From: Arthrobacter sp. SW1
Lineage (GTDB): Bacteria; Actinomycetota; Actinomycetes; Actinomycetales; Micrococcaceae
Direction: 5' to 3'
NCBI RefSeq assembly: GCF_001766675.1
Contig: NZ_MJLT01000045.1
Coordinates: 248,001 to 312,000, forward strand
Length of the DNA stretch: 64,000 nt
The position numbers and the translations under genes are program-made. The notes under the pieces were generated by a model. The model had not been told where the DNA came from, made no database searches, and was given only the letters and a program-made list of their open reading frames with translations. This document shows positions 27,570 to 37,192 of the stretch, piece after piece. Position 1 is the stretch's first letter. Every line of letters starts with the position of its first letter.

Positions 27570-28739
27570 ATGGGGAACCTTGGCGGACACCGCCTGATCT
27601 ATGTCGCGCCGGAGTCCGGCAGCGGGGGAGTGGGCGACTACTCCGACGACTTCGCTGCCGCCGTGCGCCCGCACTTCGGCTCGGTCCAGGAATACCGGCA
27701 CCCCGGGCCGGGCGGCGACGGCGTGCTGGACCTGATCCGGCACCGCCGCGCGTTGCGGAAGCTCCTCGCCGCGGAACCGGACGTCCCCACCATCGTGCAT
27801 TGCGAGCAGAGCGGCGGTTCCATGGTTCCTTTCTGGGCGGCCCTCGGTCTGGAGCGGACCGGACGCCGTGGTGAGGTGTCCGTCAGCGCCACCGTCCACG
27901 ATCCGCCGTACGCCGTGTGGTGGCCCTTCCGGAGCAAGCTGGTGGCACGGTCGCGCGTCCTCTCCCACGGTATCCATCTGCCCCTCCACAAGCTCACCCG
28001 GTACCTCGAAGCGTGGGGCAACCGCTCCCGGCTGTTGTTCACCTTGAGCCGCCTGGGCGCGGAGAAGCTGGGCGACGTCATGACCACCGCCCGGATCGTG
28101 CCCAGCGCGCACTTCGTCCCCGAACGCCCGGTCCTGGCGCCCGTGACGGAGCGTCCCCTCGCGATCGGCCTGTTCGGCTATGTGTACCGCGGCAAGGGCT
28201 TCGACATGCTCGCCGAACTCCGGGAAGCGCTCGACGACGACATCACCATCCGCGTGGCCGGCAGGGGCACTGAGGTGCTGGAGCCGATGCCCGGCGTCGA
28301 GATCCTGGGCGAGGTGAACGGCCCCGAGGAGGATGCGTTCTTCGAGTCCATCCGCATGCTCCTGGTCCCATACGGCGGCAGGAAGTCCTACGGCAGGGAG
28401 GCCTTCCCGGCCACCGGAACGGTGAGCCGCGCGATTGCCTACCAGACGCCGGTGCTCGCCCGGTCCTACGGTTCCCTGCGCGAACTCGAGGGCGACGGCG
28501 GTGCCGTGGTCGTCGAGGGGGACGCCGCGGAGCTGGCGGCCGCCGCCAACTCCTTGCTGCGGGACGCGGAGGCGATGGCCAGGCTCCAGGTCGAGACGGC
28601 CGAACTGCGCACAAAGCGCTCCATGGCCAGGATCGCCGAGGAGTTCGTCGCCGCGTGGATCGCCGATCCCGCCACGCCGGATGCCCCGGCTACTGCCCGA
28701 AACAACGCAGTGGCCGCGGGCACCGGAGAGCAGCGCTAG
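27570..28739 (+). CDS. Glycosyltransferase family 4-like
   Basis: 389 residues from the ATG at 27570 (MGNLGGHRLIYVAPESGSGG). A GTG at 27549 is an alternative start. The N-terminal domain has the GVGDYSDDF acceptor-side loop typical of GT4. The C-terminal domain includes LFGYVYRGKGFDMLAELREA, VAGRGTEVLEPMPGVEILGE and LLVPYGGRKSYGREAFPATG, then the donor-loop region SRAIAYQTPVLARSYGSLRE. It should add one sugar of the repeat unit. The stop shares a base with the GTG of the flippase gene (TAGTG). Confidence 0.8.
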   Translation: MGNLGGHRLIYVAPESGSGGVGDYSDDFAAAVRPHFGSVQEYRHPGPGGDGVLDLIRHRRALRKLLAAEPDVPTIVHCEQSGGSMVPFWAALGLERTGRRGEVSVSATVHDPPYAVWWPFRSKLVARSRVLSHGIHLPLHKLTRYLEAWGNRSRLLFTLSRLGAEKLGDVMTTARIVPSAHFVPERPVLAPVTERPLAIGLFGYVYRGKGFDMLAELREALDDDITIRVAGRGTEVLEPMPGVEILGEVNGPEEDAFFESIRMLLVPYGGRKSYGREAFPATGTVSRAIAYQTPVLARSYGSLRELEGDGGAVVVEGDAAELAAAANSLLRDAEAMARLQVETAELRTKRSMARIAEEFVAAWIADPATPDAPATARNNAVAAGTGEQR

Positions 28740-29950
28740 TGCGCCGCCTCCTGGGCGAGAACCTCCTCAAGGCGGGAATTGCCGCCATCTGGGTGGCCGG
28801 GGGCAGGTTCCTCGGCCTGGCGTGGACGGTGGCGGTCATCGCCACGCTCGGTATCTCCGACTACGGCCTCTACGCGATGGCCTTTTCGCTGTCCTCCCTG
28901 ATCGCCGCGCCCCTGGACAATGCCTTCCACGTCCGCTCCATGCGCGAAGGCGAATCCCGTTTCGCGGCGGAACGCACCGGCCGGGCACTGGTGGGGGCCG
29001 TGCTTCTCCTCGCCGGCCTCGCGGTGTTCGGACAGTTCTTCGTGGCGGGTTTCGCCCTGGCGGTGGCCGGCGGCGAAATGCTTTTCAACGCCTGCAAGAG
29101 CCGGGCCCTGCGCGATGGCCACCCGAACATCGTCATGCGCCTGGACACCGTCCGGCAGACCGCCTCGATTGTGGTCGCTTCCGCCTACCTGTTCCTCTCG
29201 CAGCCGCTGCTGGGCAGCGCCCCCACCCTCGAAACGGCGTGCCTGGTCTATCTCTGGCCGTACGCCGTCGTGCTGGTCGCCGCGGCGGTCACGACGGCGG
29301 GTACCCGGCCCGGCGTTCCGGGCAAGCCCCGGGAGCTGCTGCTGTTCTTCGTGGACGCCCTGATCATCGCCCTGCATATGCAGGGGGACATCCTGCTCCT
29401 GGGCATCCTGACGGACAGCACCATCACGGGGTACTACTCCGTGGCTTCCGTCCTGGCCATGGCCGTGGCCTCGGTGGGGCAGATGTACGCCCAGACCTTC
29501 CATGGCCCGCTGCGCGAGGCCGGCGGAAACCCGGCCGCCGGGCCAGGCCGGAAGGCCACCTTCGCGCTGTCTGCAGGCTTGGCTGCGTTGGTGTTCCTGG
29601 CCGGGCTGGTGCTGCTGCTGACCGGGCTGGCGCCGCAGATCGCCGTCGCGCTGATGGTCCTGAGCCTGTTCGTGGCGGTGCGTTTCACCAGCCTCGTGAT
29701 GACCACCATCCTCTACATCCAGGGCCAGGACCGGCAGCGCGTCGCCGGCGGAGCTGTGGCCGCGGTGCTCAAGCTGCTGCTGGTGGCTGCCCTGGCCGTG
29801 CCGCTCGGTGCCGGTGGCGCGGCACTGGCCGCCGTCGTGGCCGAAATCGTCCAGGCCGCCTGGTACTTCCGGGCTGCACACCGTCCCCGGCCGGTGCAGG
29901 CCGCACCTGGCGGGGCCGCGCTCCAGACCATCGAGGAAGGCTCCCGTTGA
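28739..29950 (+). CDS. Polysaccharide flippase, Wzx-like
   Basis: 403 residues, GTG start overlapping the previous stop by one base. About ten to twelve hydrophobic segments span the whole length (e.g. LAWTVAVIATLGISDYGLYA, IAPLDN-like AAPLDNAFHVRSMREGES, LSAGLAALVFLAGLVLLLTG, VALMVLSLFVAVRF). The shape is that of MOP-superfamily polysaccharide exporters that turn lipid-linked repeat units across the membrane. Synteny with glycosyltransferases on both sides and the polymerase downstream supports this. It is somewhat shorter than most Wzx proteins. Confidence 0.8.
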   Translation: MRRLLGENLLKAGIAAIWVAGGRFLGLAWTVAVIATLGISDYGLYAMAFSLSSLIAAPLDNAFHVRSMREGESRFAAERTGRALVGAVLLLAGLAVFGQFFVAGFALAVAGGEMLFNACKSRALRDGHPNIVMRLDTVRQTASIVVASAYLFLSQPLLGSAPTLETACLVYLWPYAVVLVAAAVTTAGTRPGVPGKPRELLLFFVDALIIALHMQGDILLLGILTDSTITGYYSVASVLAMAVASVGQMYAQTFHGPLREAGGNPAAGPGRKATFALSAGLAALVFLAGLVLLLTGLAPQIAVALMVLSLFVAVRFTSLVMTTILYIQGQDRQRVAGGAVAAVLKLLLVAALAVPLGAGGAALAAVVAEIVQAAWYFRAAHRPRPVQAAPGGAALQTIEEGSR

Positions 29951-31068
29951 CCACTGCAACGATCATGCTGTCCAAGGACCCGTCCGTCTCCCATGGCGGC
30001 GATGTGACCATGTCCAAGCTGGTGGCGGAACTGGCGCGGGAATCCGTGGACGTCCGGATGCTCTGCCTGTCCGCGGGTCCGCTGGCCACGGAAGCGGAAC
30101 TGCCCTTCGCTGCCGAGCTCCGGAAAGTCGCCAAGCCGGACGTCAGCCTGCCCAAGGTACTGCTCAACAGCCTGCGCACGGGCCGGAGCCTGGTGCACAC
30201 CCGTTTCTCCATCCCCGCCTTCACTGCAGCCCTCGACGCGTTGGATTCGGACCTCTTCATCGCCGACCACAGCTACATGGCCGAGTCCTTCCTCCGCTCG
30301 CGCCACGCGGGCAAGCGCCCCTTGCTCGTCAGCACCCACGTGCCGGAGTCCCTCGTGTGGACCGCGTCCCGCGGCCTTGTGGGAAGGCTCGATTCCGGCC
30401 GCATCCGCAGGGACGAGCTCCGGGTCGCCCGCGCCGCGCACGCCGTGGGCACCTTCGACGGCGTCGAGGCCGAGGACTACCGGAAGCAGGGCGTCGAGCG
30501 CGTCCACTGGCTGGATGTCACCTTCCCGGCCGGAACGAAGTGCAACGTCGGATCCAGCGGGAGGCGGCTCGTCTTCCTTGGCGACCGCAGCTGGCCGCCG
30601 AACCAGGAAGCCTTCCAGCTCCTCCTGCAATGGTGGCCGGAGATTTCCGCGGGGATTGCCGGCGCCGAACTGCTGGTGATCGGGAAACCCGCCGGACCGG
30701 CACCGAAGCAGGCGCTGCCCGACGGGATGCAGGACCTCGGCTTCGTGGACGACCTCGACGCCGTGCTGGGCAGCTGCCGGGGCCTGGTGGCACCGATCCT
30801 GACCGGCGGAGGCGTCCGCGTGAAGATCCTGGACGCCGCCAGCCGCGGCCTGCCGGTGGTGGGTACCGAGGCCGCGGTGGGCTCGCTGTCCGAGGTCTTC
30901 GGCCTGCCCACCTTCGACAGCAAGGAAAGCTTCGTGGCTCGCTGCCGTGAGCTCCTCCTGGACGCGGCCGGCGCAGCCCGGGAAGGGGAGCGGATCTTCG
31001 AACTGAACGCCGGGCGCTGGAACTCCGGGGTGCCGCACAACAGCGTGGAGAAATGGCTCGCATGCTGA
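29947..31068 (+). CDS. Glycosyltransferase (GT4-like, GT-B fold)
   Basis: 373 residues from a TTG at 29947 that overlaps the flippase stop as TTGA; the ATG 15 bases later is an alternative. Visible features: SVSHGGDVTMSKLVAELA (N-terminal glycine loop), VFLGDRSWPPNQEAFQLLL, then ELLVIGKPAGPAPK and the C-terminal donor loop LTGGGVRVKILDAASRGLPV. The pattern matches single-glycosyl transferases of capsule and O-antigen loci. It ends inside the start of the polymerase gene. Confidence 0.83.
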   Translation: MTTATIMLSKDPSVSHGGDVTMSKLVAELARESVDVRMLCLSAGPLATEAELPFAAELRKVAKPDVSLPKVLLNSLRTGRSLVHTRFSIPAFTAALDALDSDLFIADHSYMAESFLRSRHAGKRPLLVSTHVPESLVWTASRGLVGRLDSGRIRRDELRVARAAHAVGTFDGVEAEDYRKQGVERVHWLDVTFPAGTKCNVGSSGRRLVFLGDRSWPPNQEAFQLLLQWWPEISAGIAGAELLVIGKPAGPAPKQALPDGMQDLGFVDDLDAVLGSCRGLVAPILTGGGVRVKILDAASRGLPVVGTEAAVGSLSEVFGLPTFDSKESFVARCRELLLDAAGAAREGERIFELNAGRWNSGVPHNSVEKWLAC

Positions 31069-32549
31069 GATACGCACTCCTGGCCGGGGCTGCCCTCACG
31101 GCGCTCCTGACCGGTTTCCTCATGACCGATCCCGTCAGCGGCGGCCGTATCGTGGCCGCCGCCGTCATCGGCCTGCCCTGGTTCGTGTACTTCGCGTTCA
31201 AGATGCCCATGGTGCTGTTCCACGGACTGGCCGTGATCCTGGGGTTCCTGCCCTTCGGCGTGGTGCCCGGAAGCAGCCTTCCGCTGGTGTTCGTGGCATC
31301 CCTCGGCGCCGGTTTCGCGGCCATGCTGCTTCCGCGCTCCCAGGCGCCGCGGTATTCGCTCCTCGACTGGGCCGTGGTGTTCATGCTCGCCATGGGAGTC
31401 TTCTCGGCCGCCGTGACCTATGTGTCGCCCGTGGACCTCACCGAACTCAGCAAATGGCTGGTGGCCGGTTCCGTCACCATGTCCCTGCGCCGCCTGAGCG
31501 AAGCGCAACGGCTCTCCTTCGGGCGAAGCTATGTGTACACCTCGACGGCGGCCGCCGGCTTCGGCCTGGTCTCCCTCGCCTTCGACGGCGGCGGCGCCAT
31601 GATGAAGCCCTTTGCGGTGTTCGGTTACGTCGCCGGCAATGAGACCCTGCGGTACGTGTACGACGGCGATGAGCAGACCCGCCGCCTGACCGGCACCTAT
31701 GTGGACCCCAACGCCGGCGGGTTGTTCCTCCTGCTCGCGATCTTCCTCGCGCTGGCCCTGCTGGCCGGGTGGAAACGGATGCTGTCCCTGGCCATCCTGG
31801 GAACCGCGATCCTGCTGACGCTCAGCCGCGCGGCCATCTTCTCGGTCGTGGTGGCCCTGCTGCTCTACCTGGCCATGAAGAACATGAAGCTGCACGGGCG
31901 GATGAAATTCCTCAGTGTGATGGTGCTGGGCCTGGCCTCCGCGTTCGCGATTCCCGAGGTCCAGGAGCGTGTGTTCGACTCCTTCGGCAAGAACGACAGC
32001 GGCAGCGAAGCACGGCAGGAAGCCCTGGAGAACTTCCCCCGCCATGTGGAGGACCACTGGATCTTTGGCCTGGGCTGGGGCCGGCCGGAATTCCGCGACG
32101 CCGATATCGGCTGGGCGGTCAACTACGTCGCCAACGCCCCGCTCCTATCGATCTACCGTGGCGGTCTCGTGGCCGGGCTGGCTTTCTGGGCGGTGCTGCT
32201 GATCGGCGTGTACCTGTCCTTCCGGGCCCTCCGGCACCCGCGGGCAGACCTCGGCTTCCTGGGCGCCGGCTTCATCGGCCTGGTCTTCGTTGCCCTGCAG
32301 CTGGACTTTCCGGTGGTCACCATCGCCCCCGTCACCACCGTGCTCTCGATCTACCTGGCCTTCCTGCCGCGGCCCGCGGAGCTGGCCACTACCGAGGATC
32401 CGCCCCCGCTGGCGGAACCGGCCCCGGAACCGCAGCCCGCCGTCGTCGGCCCCCTCTACGGACGCAGGGCCTTGCGCAACCGGAGGACCCCGCACGGCAG
32501 GATCACCAGACCACAGCAGGCCACCACAGGAACAAAGGTAAAGGCATGA
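31053..32549 (+). CDS. O-antigen ligase/polymerase-like membrane protein (Wzy-like)
   Basis: 498 residues with about ten to twelve membrane segments. The central region LSRAAIFSVVVALLLYLAMK and the loop RHVEDHWIFGLGWGRPEF match the periplasmic-loop region of O-antigen polymerase/ligase proteins. It probably polymerises repeat units outside the membrane. The ATG at 31053 overlaps the preceding gene by 16 bp; a second ATG at 31062 overlaps it as ATGCTGA and has GGAG better spaced. The C-terminal ~55 residues are cytoplasmic and Pro/Ala-rich. The stop overlaps the next start as ATGA. Confidence 0.8.
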   Translation: MARMLRYALLAGAALTALLTGFLMTDPVSGGRIVAAAVIGLPWFVYFAFKMPMVLFHGLAVILGFLPFGVVPGSSLPLVFVASLGAGFAAMLLPRSQAPRYSLLDWAVVFMLAMGVFSAAVTYVSPVDLTELSKWLVAGSVTMSLRRLSEAQRLSFGRSYVYTSTAAAGFGLVSLAFDGGGAMMKPFAVFGYVAGNETLRYVYDGDEQTRRLTGTYVDPNAGGLFLLLAIFLALALLAGWKRMLSLAILGTAILLTLSRAAIFSVVVALLLYLAMKNMKLHGRMKFLSVMVLGLASAFAIPEVQERVFDSFGKNDSGSEARQEALENFPRHVEDHWIFGLGWGRPEFRDADIGWAVNYVANAPLLSIYRGGLVAGLAFWAVLLIGVYLSFRALRHPRADLGFLGAGFIGLVFVALQLDFPVVTIAPVTTVLSIYLAFLPRPAELATTEDPPPLAEPAPEPQPAVVGPLYGRRALRNRRTPHGRITRPQQATTGTKVKA

Positions 32550-33835
32550 CCTCCACCATTTCCCCGCGCGGACCGCGGCACAGCGCATCCAAGGCAGCGG
32601 CGGCCGGCAACAGGCTGCCGGGACTGGAAGGAACCCGCGGGCTCCTCGCCGCCATGGTGGTCCTGGTGCACACCACCTTGCTGCTCACTCCCGGAGTCCT
32701 GGAGGCCACCAAGCTGGGCTACCTGGGGAACCTCATTGTGTTCTTCCACGTGATGAGTGCCTTCTTCATCTACATGCCATACCTCTCGGCGATCGTGGAG
32801 GAGCGGAAGTTCCCGGGCACCGGCGAGTACGCCATCAACCGTGCGCTGCGCGTCTTCCCGGCCTACCTGACCGCGTTCCTGGTATCGAATTTCATCTTCC
32901 AGGCCGTGTACGTGCAGAACGCCTACGATGCTTCAGCCACCCGCTCGGACCAGGGGAGCGGCATGATCACGGATCCGGTGCAGCTCCTCCTGCAGCTGAC
33001 CCTGCTGCACAACTACTTCCCCACGGGACTGCAGACCGGCCTCAACCCGAGCTGGACCCTCACCATGGAAATCGCCTTCTACGCGATCCTTCCGCTGCTC
33101 TCCCTGGGCTGCTACGCGCTGCGCAAGCGGACCCGGATCAACCGTTGGCTCCTGGCCCTGCTGCCCGCGTTCTTCCTGCTGGCCCTCGGTGTGGCCGGCC
33201 GGACTTTCGCAGTGATGACGACGCCGGACAGCGACAACCCGCTGCACCATGAGTGGGGCGCCTCCTGGCATGCGGTGCTGGCCCGCAGCTTCCTGCTGTG
33301 GTGCGACAACTTCGCCTTCGGGCTGGCCGCCGCCGTGCTGTTCCTGGCCGTGAAGCGCGGGAAACTGGCGTCCACGCCCCGGATGCGGGCGCTCATGCTG
33401 CTGCTCGTGGTGCTGGGCGTCGGAGCCACGGGCGCGGCGATCCTGCTGCAGTCCCACTACGTGGCCACCGTGCTGTCCGTTGCCTCGGGCGCAGCGCTGC
33501 TGCTTATCGTCCTGCCGACTCCGGGCAGCGGTGCCGTGCCGTGGATCGCCAGGGCGCTGGACGTGAAGCCGTTGAAGTACCTGGGCGACATCTCGCTGAG
33601 CATCTACCTGTGGCACTACCCGGTGCTGCTGCTGGTCACCCGCTGGAAGCTGATCGGTCCGGACAGCTACCTTGGTGCCTTGTGGAACTTCGGGCTGGTC
33701 CTGGGCATCACGATTGTGTTGTCAGTACTGTCCTACCATTTCGTGGAACTGCCGGCCATGAAACTGCGGCCCCGGAACAAGAAGGCCCGCGCCGCTGCCG
33801 CTGCGCCGCGGGAACCGGAACCCGCGGCCAAGTAG
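32546..33835 (+). CDS. Acyltransferase 3 family membrane O-acyltransferase
   Basis: 429 residues. The family opening RLPGLEGTRGLLAAMVVLVH has the conserved Arg and His, and about ten membrane segments follow. FHVMSAFFIYMPYLSAI, INRALRVFPAYLTAFLVSNF and LNPSWTLTMEIAFYAILPLL are typical OafA-like blocks, as is YLGDISLSIYLWHYPVLLLV near the end. It should transfer acetyl or another acyl group across the membrane to the polymer. It is the last gene of the coupled rightward run that starts at 25287. Confidence 0.9.
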   Translation: MTSTISPRGPRHSASKAAAAGNRLPGLEGTRGLLAAMVVLVHTTLLLTPGVLEATKLGYLGNLIVFFHVMSAFFIYMPYLSAIVEERKFPGTGEYAINRALRVFPAYLTAFLVSNFIFQAVYVQNAYDASATRSDQGSGMITDPVQLLLQLTLLHNYFPTGLQTGLNPSWTLTMEIAFYAILPLLSLGCYALRKRTRINRWLLALLPAFFLLALGVAGRTFAVMTTPDSDNPLHHEWGASWHAVLARSFLLWCDNFAFGLAAAVLFLAVKRGKLASTPRMRALMLLLVVLGVGATGAAILLQSHYVATVLSVASGAALLLIVLPTPGSGAVPWIARALDVKPLKYLGDISLSIYLWHYPVLLLVTRWKLIGPDSYLGALWNFGLVLGITIVLSVLSYHFVELPAMKLRPRNKKARAAAAAPREPEPAAK

Positions 33836-33846
33836 CCGGCTCGGTA

Positions 33847-33880
33847 GCCGTCAGCTGAGGGACAGCGGTCAGCTGACGGC
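33847..33880. terminator. Hairpin between convergent genes
   Basis: Perfect 12-bp arms GCCGTCAGCTGA (33847-33858) and TCAGCTGACGGC (33869-33880) enclose 10 bases. It sits just after the rightward acyltransferase gene, and its right arm contains the stop codon of the leftward glycosidase-like gene. There is no T-tract on either side, so it is a candidate bidirectional terminator or mRNA end-stabiliser. Confidence 0.6.
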
Positions 33881-35419
33881 GGCGGTTCCCGGCGTTGCGC
33901 TCAGCAGCAGGACCGGGTAGCCGCTGATGCCTATGCTCACGGTGTCTCCTTCGGCATACCCCGGAATCTGCCTGCCGAAGAGGTCCCTGGCATCCAGTGT
34001 GCCCGCGCCGCTGAGGAACAGGGTGTGCGCAGAGCTCTGCGACCACACGATCCGCGCCGTGCGCCCGTCCGGGAGGCGGAAGAGCGTGGAACGGACGTCC
34101 GGGTCCAGGGATTCCTGCCCGGCCGGCACGGCCCCGTCGAGGAACTTCGCCAGGACGGCCTGTGCCACTGCGGCAGGTTTGGGTGCCAGCCGCCCGCCGG
34201 AGCTGTCTTCATGCCGGAACAGCCCGAAGTTCGACTCGGGGTCGCTGGGAGCATTCCAGTTGTTGACCAGTCCGTAGTGCATGTAGCGGCCGGCACCGGC
34301 GGCCAGGACGGCAGCAGCGTCGCGGACCAGGAAAGCTGCCTGGATGCTCTCCGGCTGGCCGCCTTCGACCGTGTTGTAGCCAGTCTCCTCCAGGACCACC
34401 GGCTTGGTGGATCCTGCCGCAGCCAGGAGGGCTTTCGCATTGGCCACGGCACGTTCGCCGCAGCCCTCAGGGGCTGTGGAAAGCGAGTAGTTGTGGATGG
34501 TTGCTTCATCGACGTAGTGGTGGCCGCCGAGCTCCACGAAGCGCTTGAACCAGTTGTAGGCCTCGCCGCCAACGGCCCACCAGTCATCGGCGGCGCCCAA
34601 CGCCGGGCCGCTGACCTTGGCGCCTGGGGCATAGCTCCGGACAGCGTCGAAGGCCGGCTTCAGGAGCTTCACGTAGCAGTCAGCCGTACGGCCGCACTTG
34701 CCCGTGTTGTAGACGTAGTTGAACTCGTTGTAGATTCCGTAGTCCACCGAGGCTCCGTACTTTTGCGCGGTGGCCTTGACGAAGTCGGCGTATTGGTTGA
34801 TGCACCGCTTGGAGGATGGCGTCTGGCCGTCGTCGCAGAGCCCGTAGTAGGCAAGCACCAGCGTGGGCCGGATGCCACGGGCCTGGAGGCGGCTGATTTC
34901 GGCCTCGGTGGATGGATCCCAGGCAAAGCTTCCGTCAGCCCGGACGGCGTCTTCCCAGCGCCAGTCCACGCGGACCGAACGCAGGCCCAGCCTTCCGGCT
35001 GCTGCGCTCTGGTCGATCCACGGATGGATGGCGGGGTGGGCAGTTGTGCCGAAAAGCGAAGAGGCCGGCTGCGCGGGGGCTCCCGCCACGATTCCCAGGC
35101 TGGTGGAAGCCTTGCCTGCGGTGTTCGACACCGTGAGTTCGTAGTAGCCCGGGCCGAGGCCGCCCAGGTCTACGGAGCCTGCTCCTCCGGAGACTGTGGT
35201 TGAGCCGCTGGCGACGGTTACGCCTTCGAAAGACGACACCGAATATTCCACCGAGGAGGAATCGGCAGCGACCGATACTTTGACGGATGACGCGTCGTAC
35301 ATGGCCAGCGGATCGGTGAAACGGGGAACCGATTCCGCGTGGGCCGGAGCCAGGGCGGTGCTTGCCGTGAGGAACAGCGTGGCCGCCAGGATTGGGAGGA
35401 TGCGTAGTCGCAGAGGCAT
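33869..35419 (-). CDS. Secreted glycoside hydrolase-like protein (GH39/GH5-like TIM barrel)
   Basis: 516 residues from the ATG at 35419, preceded by GGAG. A Sec signal peptide ends near AHAES (residues about 1-29). An Ig-like beta domain (about 30-125) precedes the barrel. The barrel has RSVRVDWRWEDAVRADGSFA, YGIYNEFNYVYN with the Asn-Glu pair expected for the acid/base of clan A glycosidases, and VVLEETGYN with a candidate nucleophile Glu. A beta-rich C-terminal domain follows. It may cut or trim the polymer outside the cell. Family assignment is by motif only; the true substrate is unknown. Confidence 0.75.
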   Translation of the reverse strand: MPLRLRILPILAATLFLTASTALAPAHAESVPRFTDPLAMYDASSVKVSVAADSSSVEYSVSSFEGVTVASGSTTVSGGAGSVDLGGLGPGYYELTVSNTAGKASTSLGIVAGAPAQPASSLFGTTAHPAIHPWIDQSAAAGRLGLRSVRVDWRWEDAVRADGSFAWDPSTEAEISRLQARGIRPTLVLAYYGLCDDGQTPSSKRCINQYADFVKATAQKYGASVDYGIYNEFNYVYNTGKCGRTADCYVKLLKPAFDAVRSYAPGAKVSGPALGAADDWWAVGGEAYNWFKRFVELGGHHYVDEATIHNYSLSTAPEGCGERAVANAKALLAAAGSTKPVVLEETGYNTVEGGQPESIQAAFLVRDAAAVLAAGAGRYMHYGLVNNWNAPSDPESNFGLFRHEDSSGGRLAPKPAAVAQAVLAKFLDGAVPAGQESLDPDVRSTLFRLPDGRTARIVWSQSSAHTLFLSGAGTLDARDLFGRQIPGYAEGDTVSIGISGYPVLLLSATPGTAAVS

Positions 35420-35578
35420 GGGAGAACTCCAGGAGCGAGACCGGATACGCCGCCGGAAGAGGACCCCCATGACCCCGGTGGACCGGCGACCGCAACGAAG
35501 ACCACGTTGTGCTGCAATCGTATCGGCGCCGGAACGGCATCGACGGAGCGTGATGCCTATGTGACACGCGGGTTCGCG

Positions 35579-37054
35579 CTAGCGCCGCCCGGCAGGCAGC
35601 GCGTGGCGGCCGTGGTCGTCTTCCGTGGCAGCGGCAGCCTGGCCCGGAACAGTGGCCGGGCGTGCGTCGCGGGAAGCGCTCCCGGCGGGCCGGGCAGGGG
35701 ACTCGTTCTCCAGGTTGTGGTAGCTGTACGCGTAGGAATCCACGCCCTTGAACGGCAGCATGTTCAGGATGACGCCCAGGACGCTCGCGTTGACGAGTTC
35801 CAGCGAGGCCAGGGACCGCTCCACCTGGGCCTGGCGGGTGTTCTGGCTGTTGACCACCAGCACCACGCCATCCACGTGCTGCGACAGGACGGCGGCATCC
35901 GTGACCGGAAGCAGCGGCGGTGCGTCGATGATGACGACGTCGAACTTGAGTTCCAGGTGCCGGACCAGCTGCAGCATCTCATCGGAAGCCAGGAGCTCGC
36001 TCGGGTTGGGCGGAATCTGCCCGGAAGTGAGGACGTAGAGTTCGTCCTCGCCCCACTTCTGGAGGAGGTCGTCGACGCCGGCCCGGCCCAGGAGCGCGGT
36101 GGTGAGGCCCGCGTTGCGGTCCAGGCCCATGTACTCGCCCACCGTCGGCCGGCGGAGGTCGGCGTCGATCAGGACCACACGCTGGCCGGCCTGCGAAAAG
36201 GTGATGGCGATGTTGGTGGCGGTAGTGGTCTTTCCTTCGCTCGGCAGCGAGGACGTGACCATGATGGCGCCGGACTTCCTGCTGATGCTGGCGAACTGCA
36301 TGTTGGTGCGCAGCTGGCGGAAGGACTCGGCGCGCGGGCTCTGCGGTGCCACCTGGGAAACGAGGGGGCGCTTGGCAGCATCGCGGTCGAAGGAGATGCT
36401 GCCAAGCAGGGGAGCGGCGGTGATCTTGCGCAGGTGGGACTCGTCGCGGACCTTGTTGTCCAGGGCGGTGCGCAGCACCGTGGCGCCGAGGCCGAGGAGG
36501 AGGCCCGCCACCAGACCCACCAGGATGTTCAGCTTGGGGTTCGGGTGGGAGGGTGCCTCAGGGACGGAGGGCGGAGTCACGATGGAGAGCTTGACGGGCG
36601 AAGTACCGCCGACGTCGGACTTTTCGAGGTTGTCGACCGCCTTGATGAGGCTGTCAGCGACGGCCTGGGCGATGGCGGCGGACTGCGCGGCGGAGCCGTC
36701 GGTCACCTGGATGGTGATGATGACGGTGTTGTCCTCGGCCGTGGCCTTGACCTTGGCTGCCAGTTCCTTGGGCGATTCCGTGAGGCCCAGCTGCTCGATG
36801 ACGGGCTGCATGACGGCCGGGGTGCCCACGGTCATCACGTAGGACTGCACCCGGGCCTGGCTGAAGGAGTTGCCCAGCTGCAGGTCGGTGGCGGACCCGG
36901 AACTCTGGATGGCCACGAAGAGCTGGGTTTCAGCGGTGTAGCTGGCCTTGGTGAAAATGGACGCGCCTACGGCACCCAGGACTCCCAGGAGCGTCAGGCA
37001 CGTTAGAAGGATCCAGTTGTGCCCGAGGATCCGGATGTAGTCACGAATTTCCAA
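35579..37054 (-). CDS. BY-kinase: Wzz-type chain-length regulator fused to tyrosine autokinase
   Basis: 491 residues from the TTG at 37054, chosen because AGAGG sits 6 bases upstream and EIRDYIRILGHNW is the usual N-terminus; the longer frame upstream lacks a ribosome site. Membrane segments are at about 14-33 and 174-196, enclosing the Wzz external domain. The cytoplasmic kinase has Walker A SSLPSEGKTTTATN (268-281), Walker A' VVLIDADLRRP and Walker B FDVVIIDAPPLLP. The tail carries a small tyrosine group, SYAYSYHN (Tyr441, 443, 445), followed by 45 residues without tyrosine. Its phosphorylation cycle should control polymer assembly. The only visible tyrosine phosphatase is the LCP fusion at 46424-48574. 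Confidence 0.93.
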   Translation of the reverse strand: MEIRDYIRILGHNWILLTCLTLLGVLGAVGASIFTKASYTAETQLFVAIQSSGSATDLQLGNSFSQARVQSYVMTVGTPAVMQPVIEQLGLTESPKELAAKVKATAEDNTVIITIQVTDGSAAQSAAIAQAVADSLIKAVDNLEKSDVGGTSPVKLSIVTPPSVPEAPSHPNPKLNILVGLVAGLLLGLGATVLRTALDNKVRDESHLRKITAAPLLGSISFDRDAAKRPLVSQVAPQSPRAESFRQLRTNMQFASISRKSGAIMVTSSLPSEGKTTTATNIAITFSQAGQRVVLIDADLRRPTVGEYMGLDRNAGLTTALLGRAGVDDLLQKWGEDELYVLTSGQIPPNPSELLASDEMLQLVRHLELKFDVVIIDAPPLLPVTDAAVLSQHVDGVVLVVNSQNTRQAQVERSLASLELVNASVLGVILNMLPFKGVDSYAYSYHNLENESPARPAGSASRDARPATVPGQAAAATEDDHGRHALPAGRR

Positions 37055-37192
37055 GGTGTGCCTCTCTGAGTACCGCGTGTGTTTGGCCAAGACCCCCATA
37101 CAAGACTAGGGCTGTGAAGCCACTGGCTTGAAATGGTGCCTTGTTCATGTCATTGACCATGGTTCCCGGCATATGCGGGCCGTGAATTCCGG

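Noticed and set aside
35530..35580. GTGA...TCAC-like CRP/GlxR site between the BY-kinase and glycosidase-like genes
   Set aside because: The halves do not form the required symmetric TGTGA-N6-TCACA.
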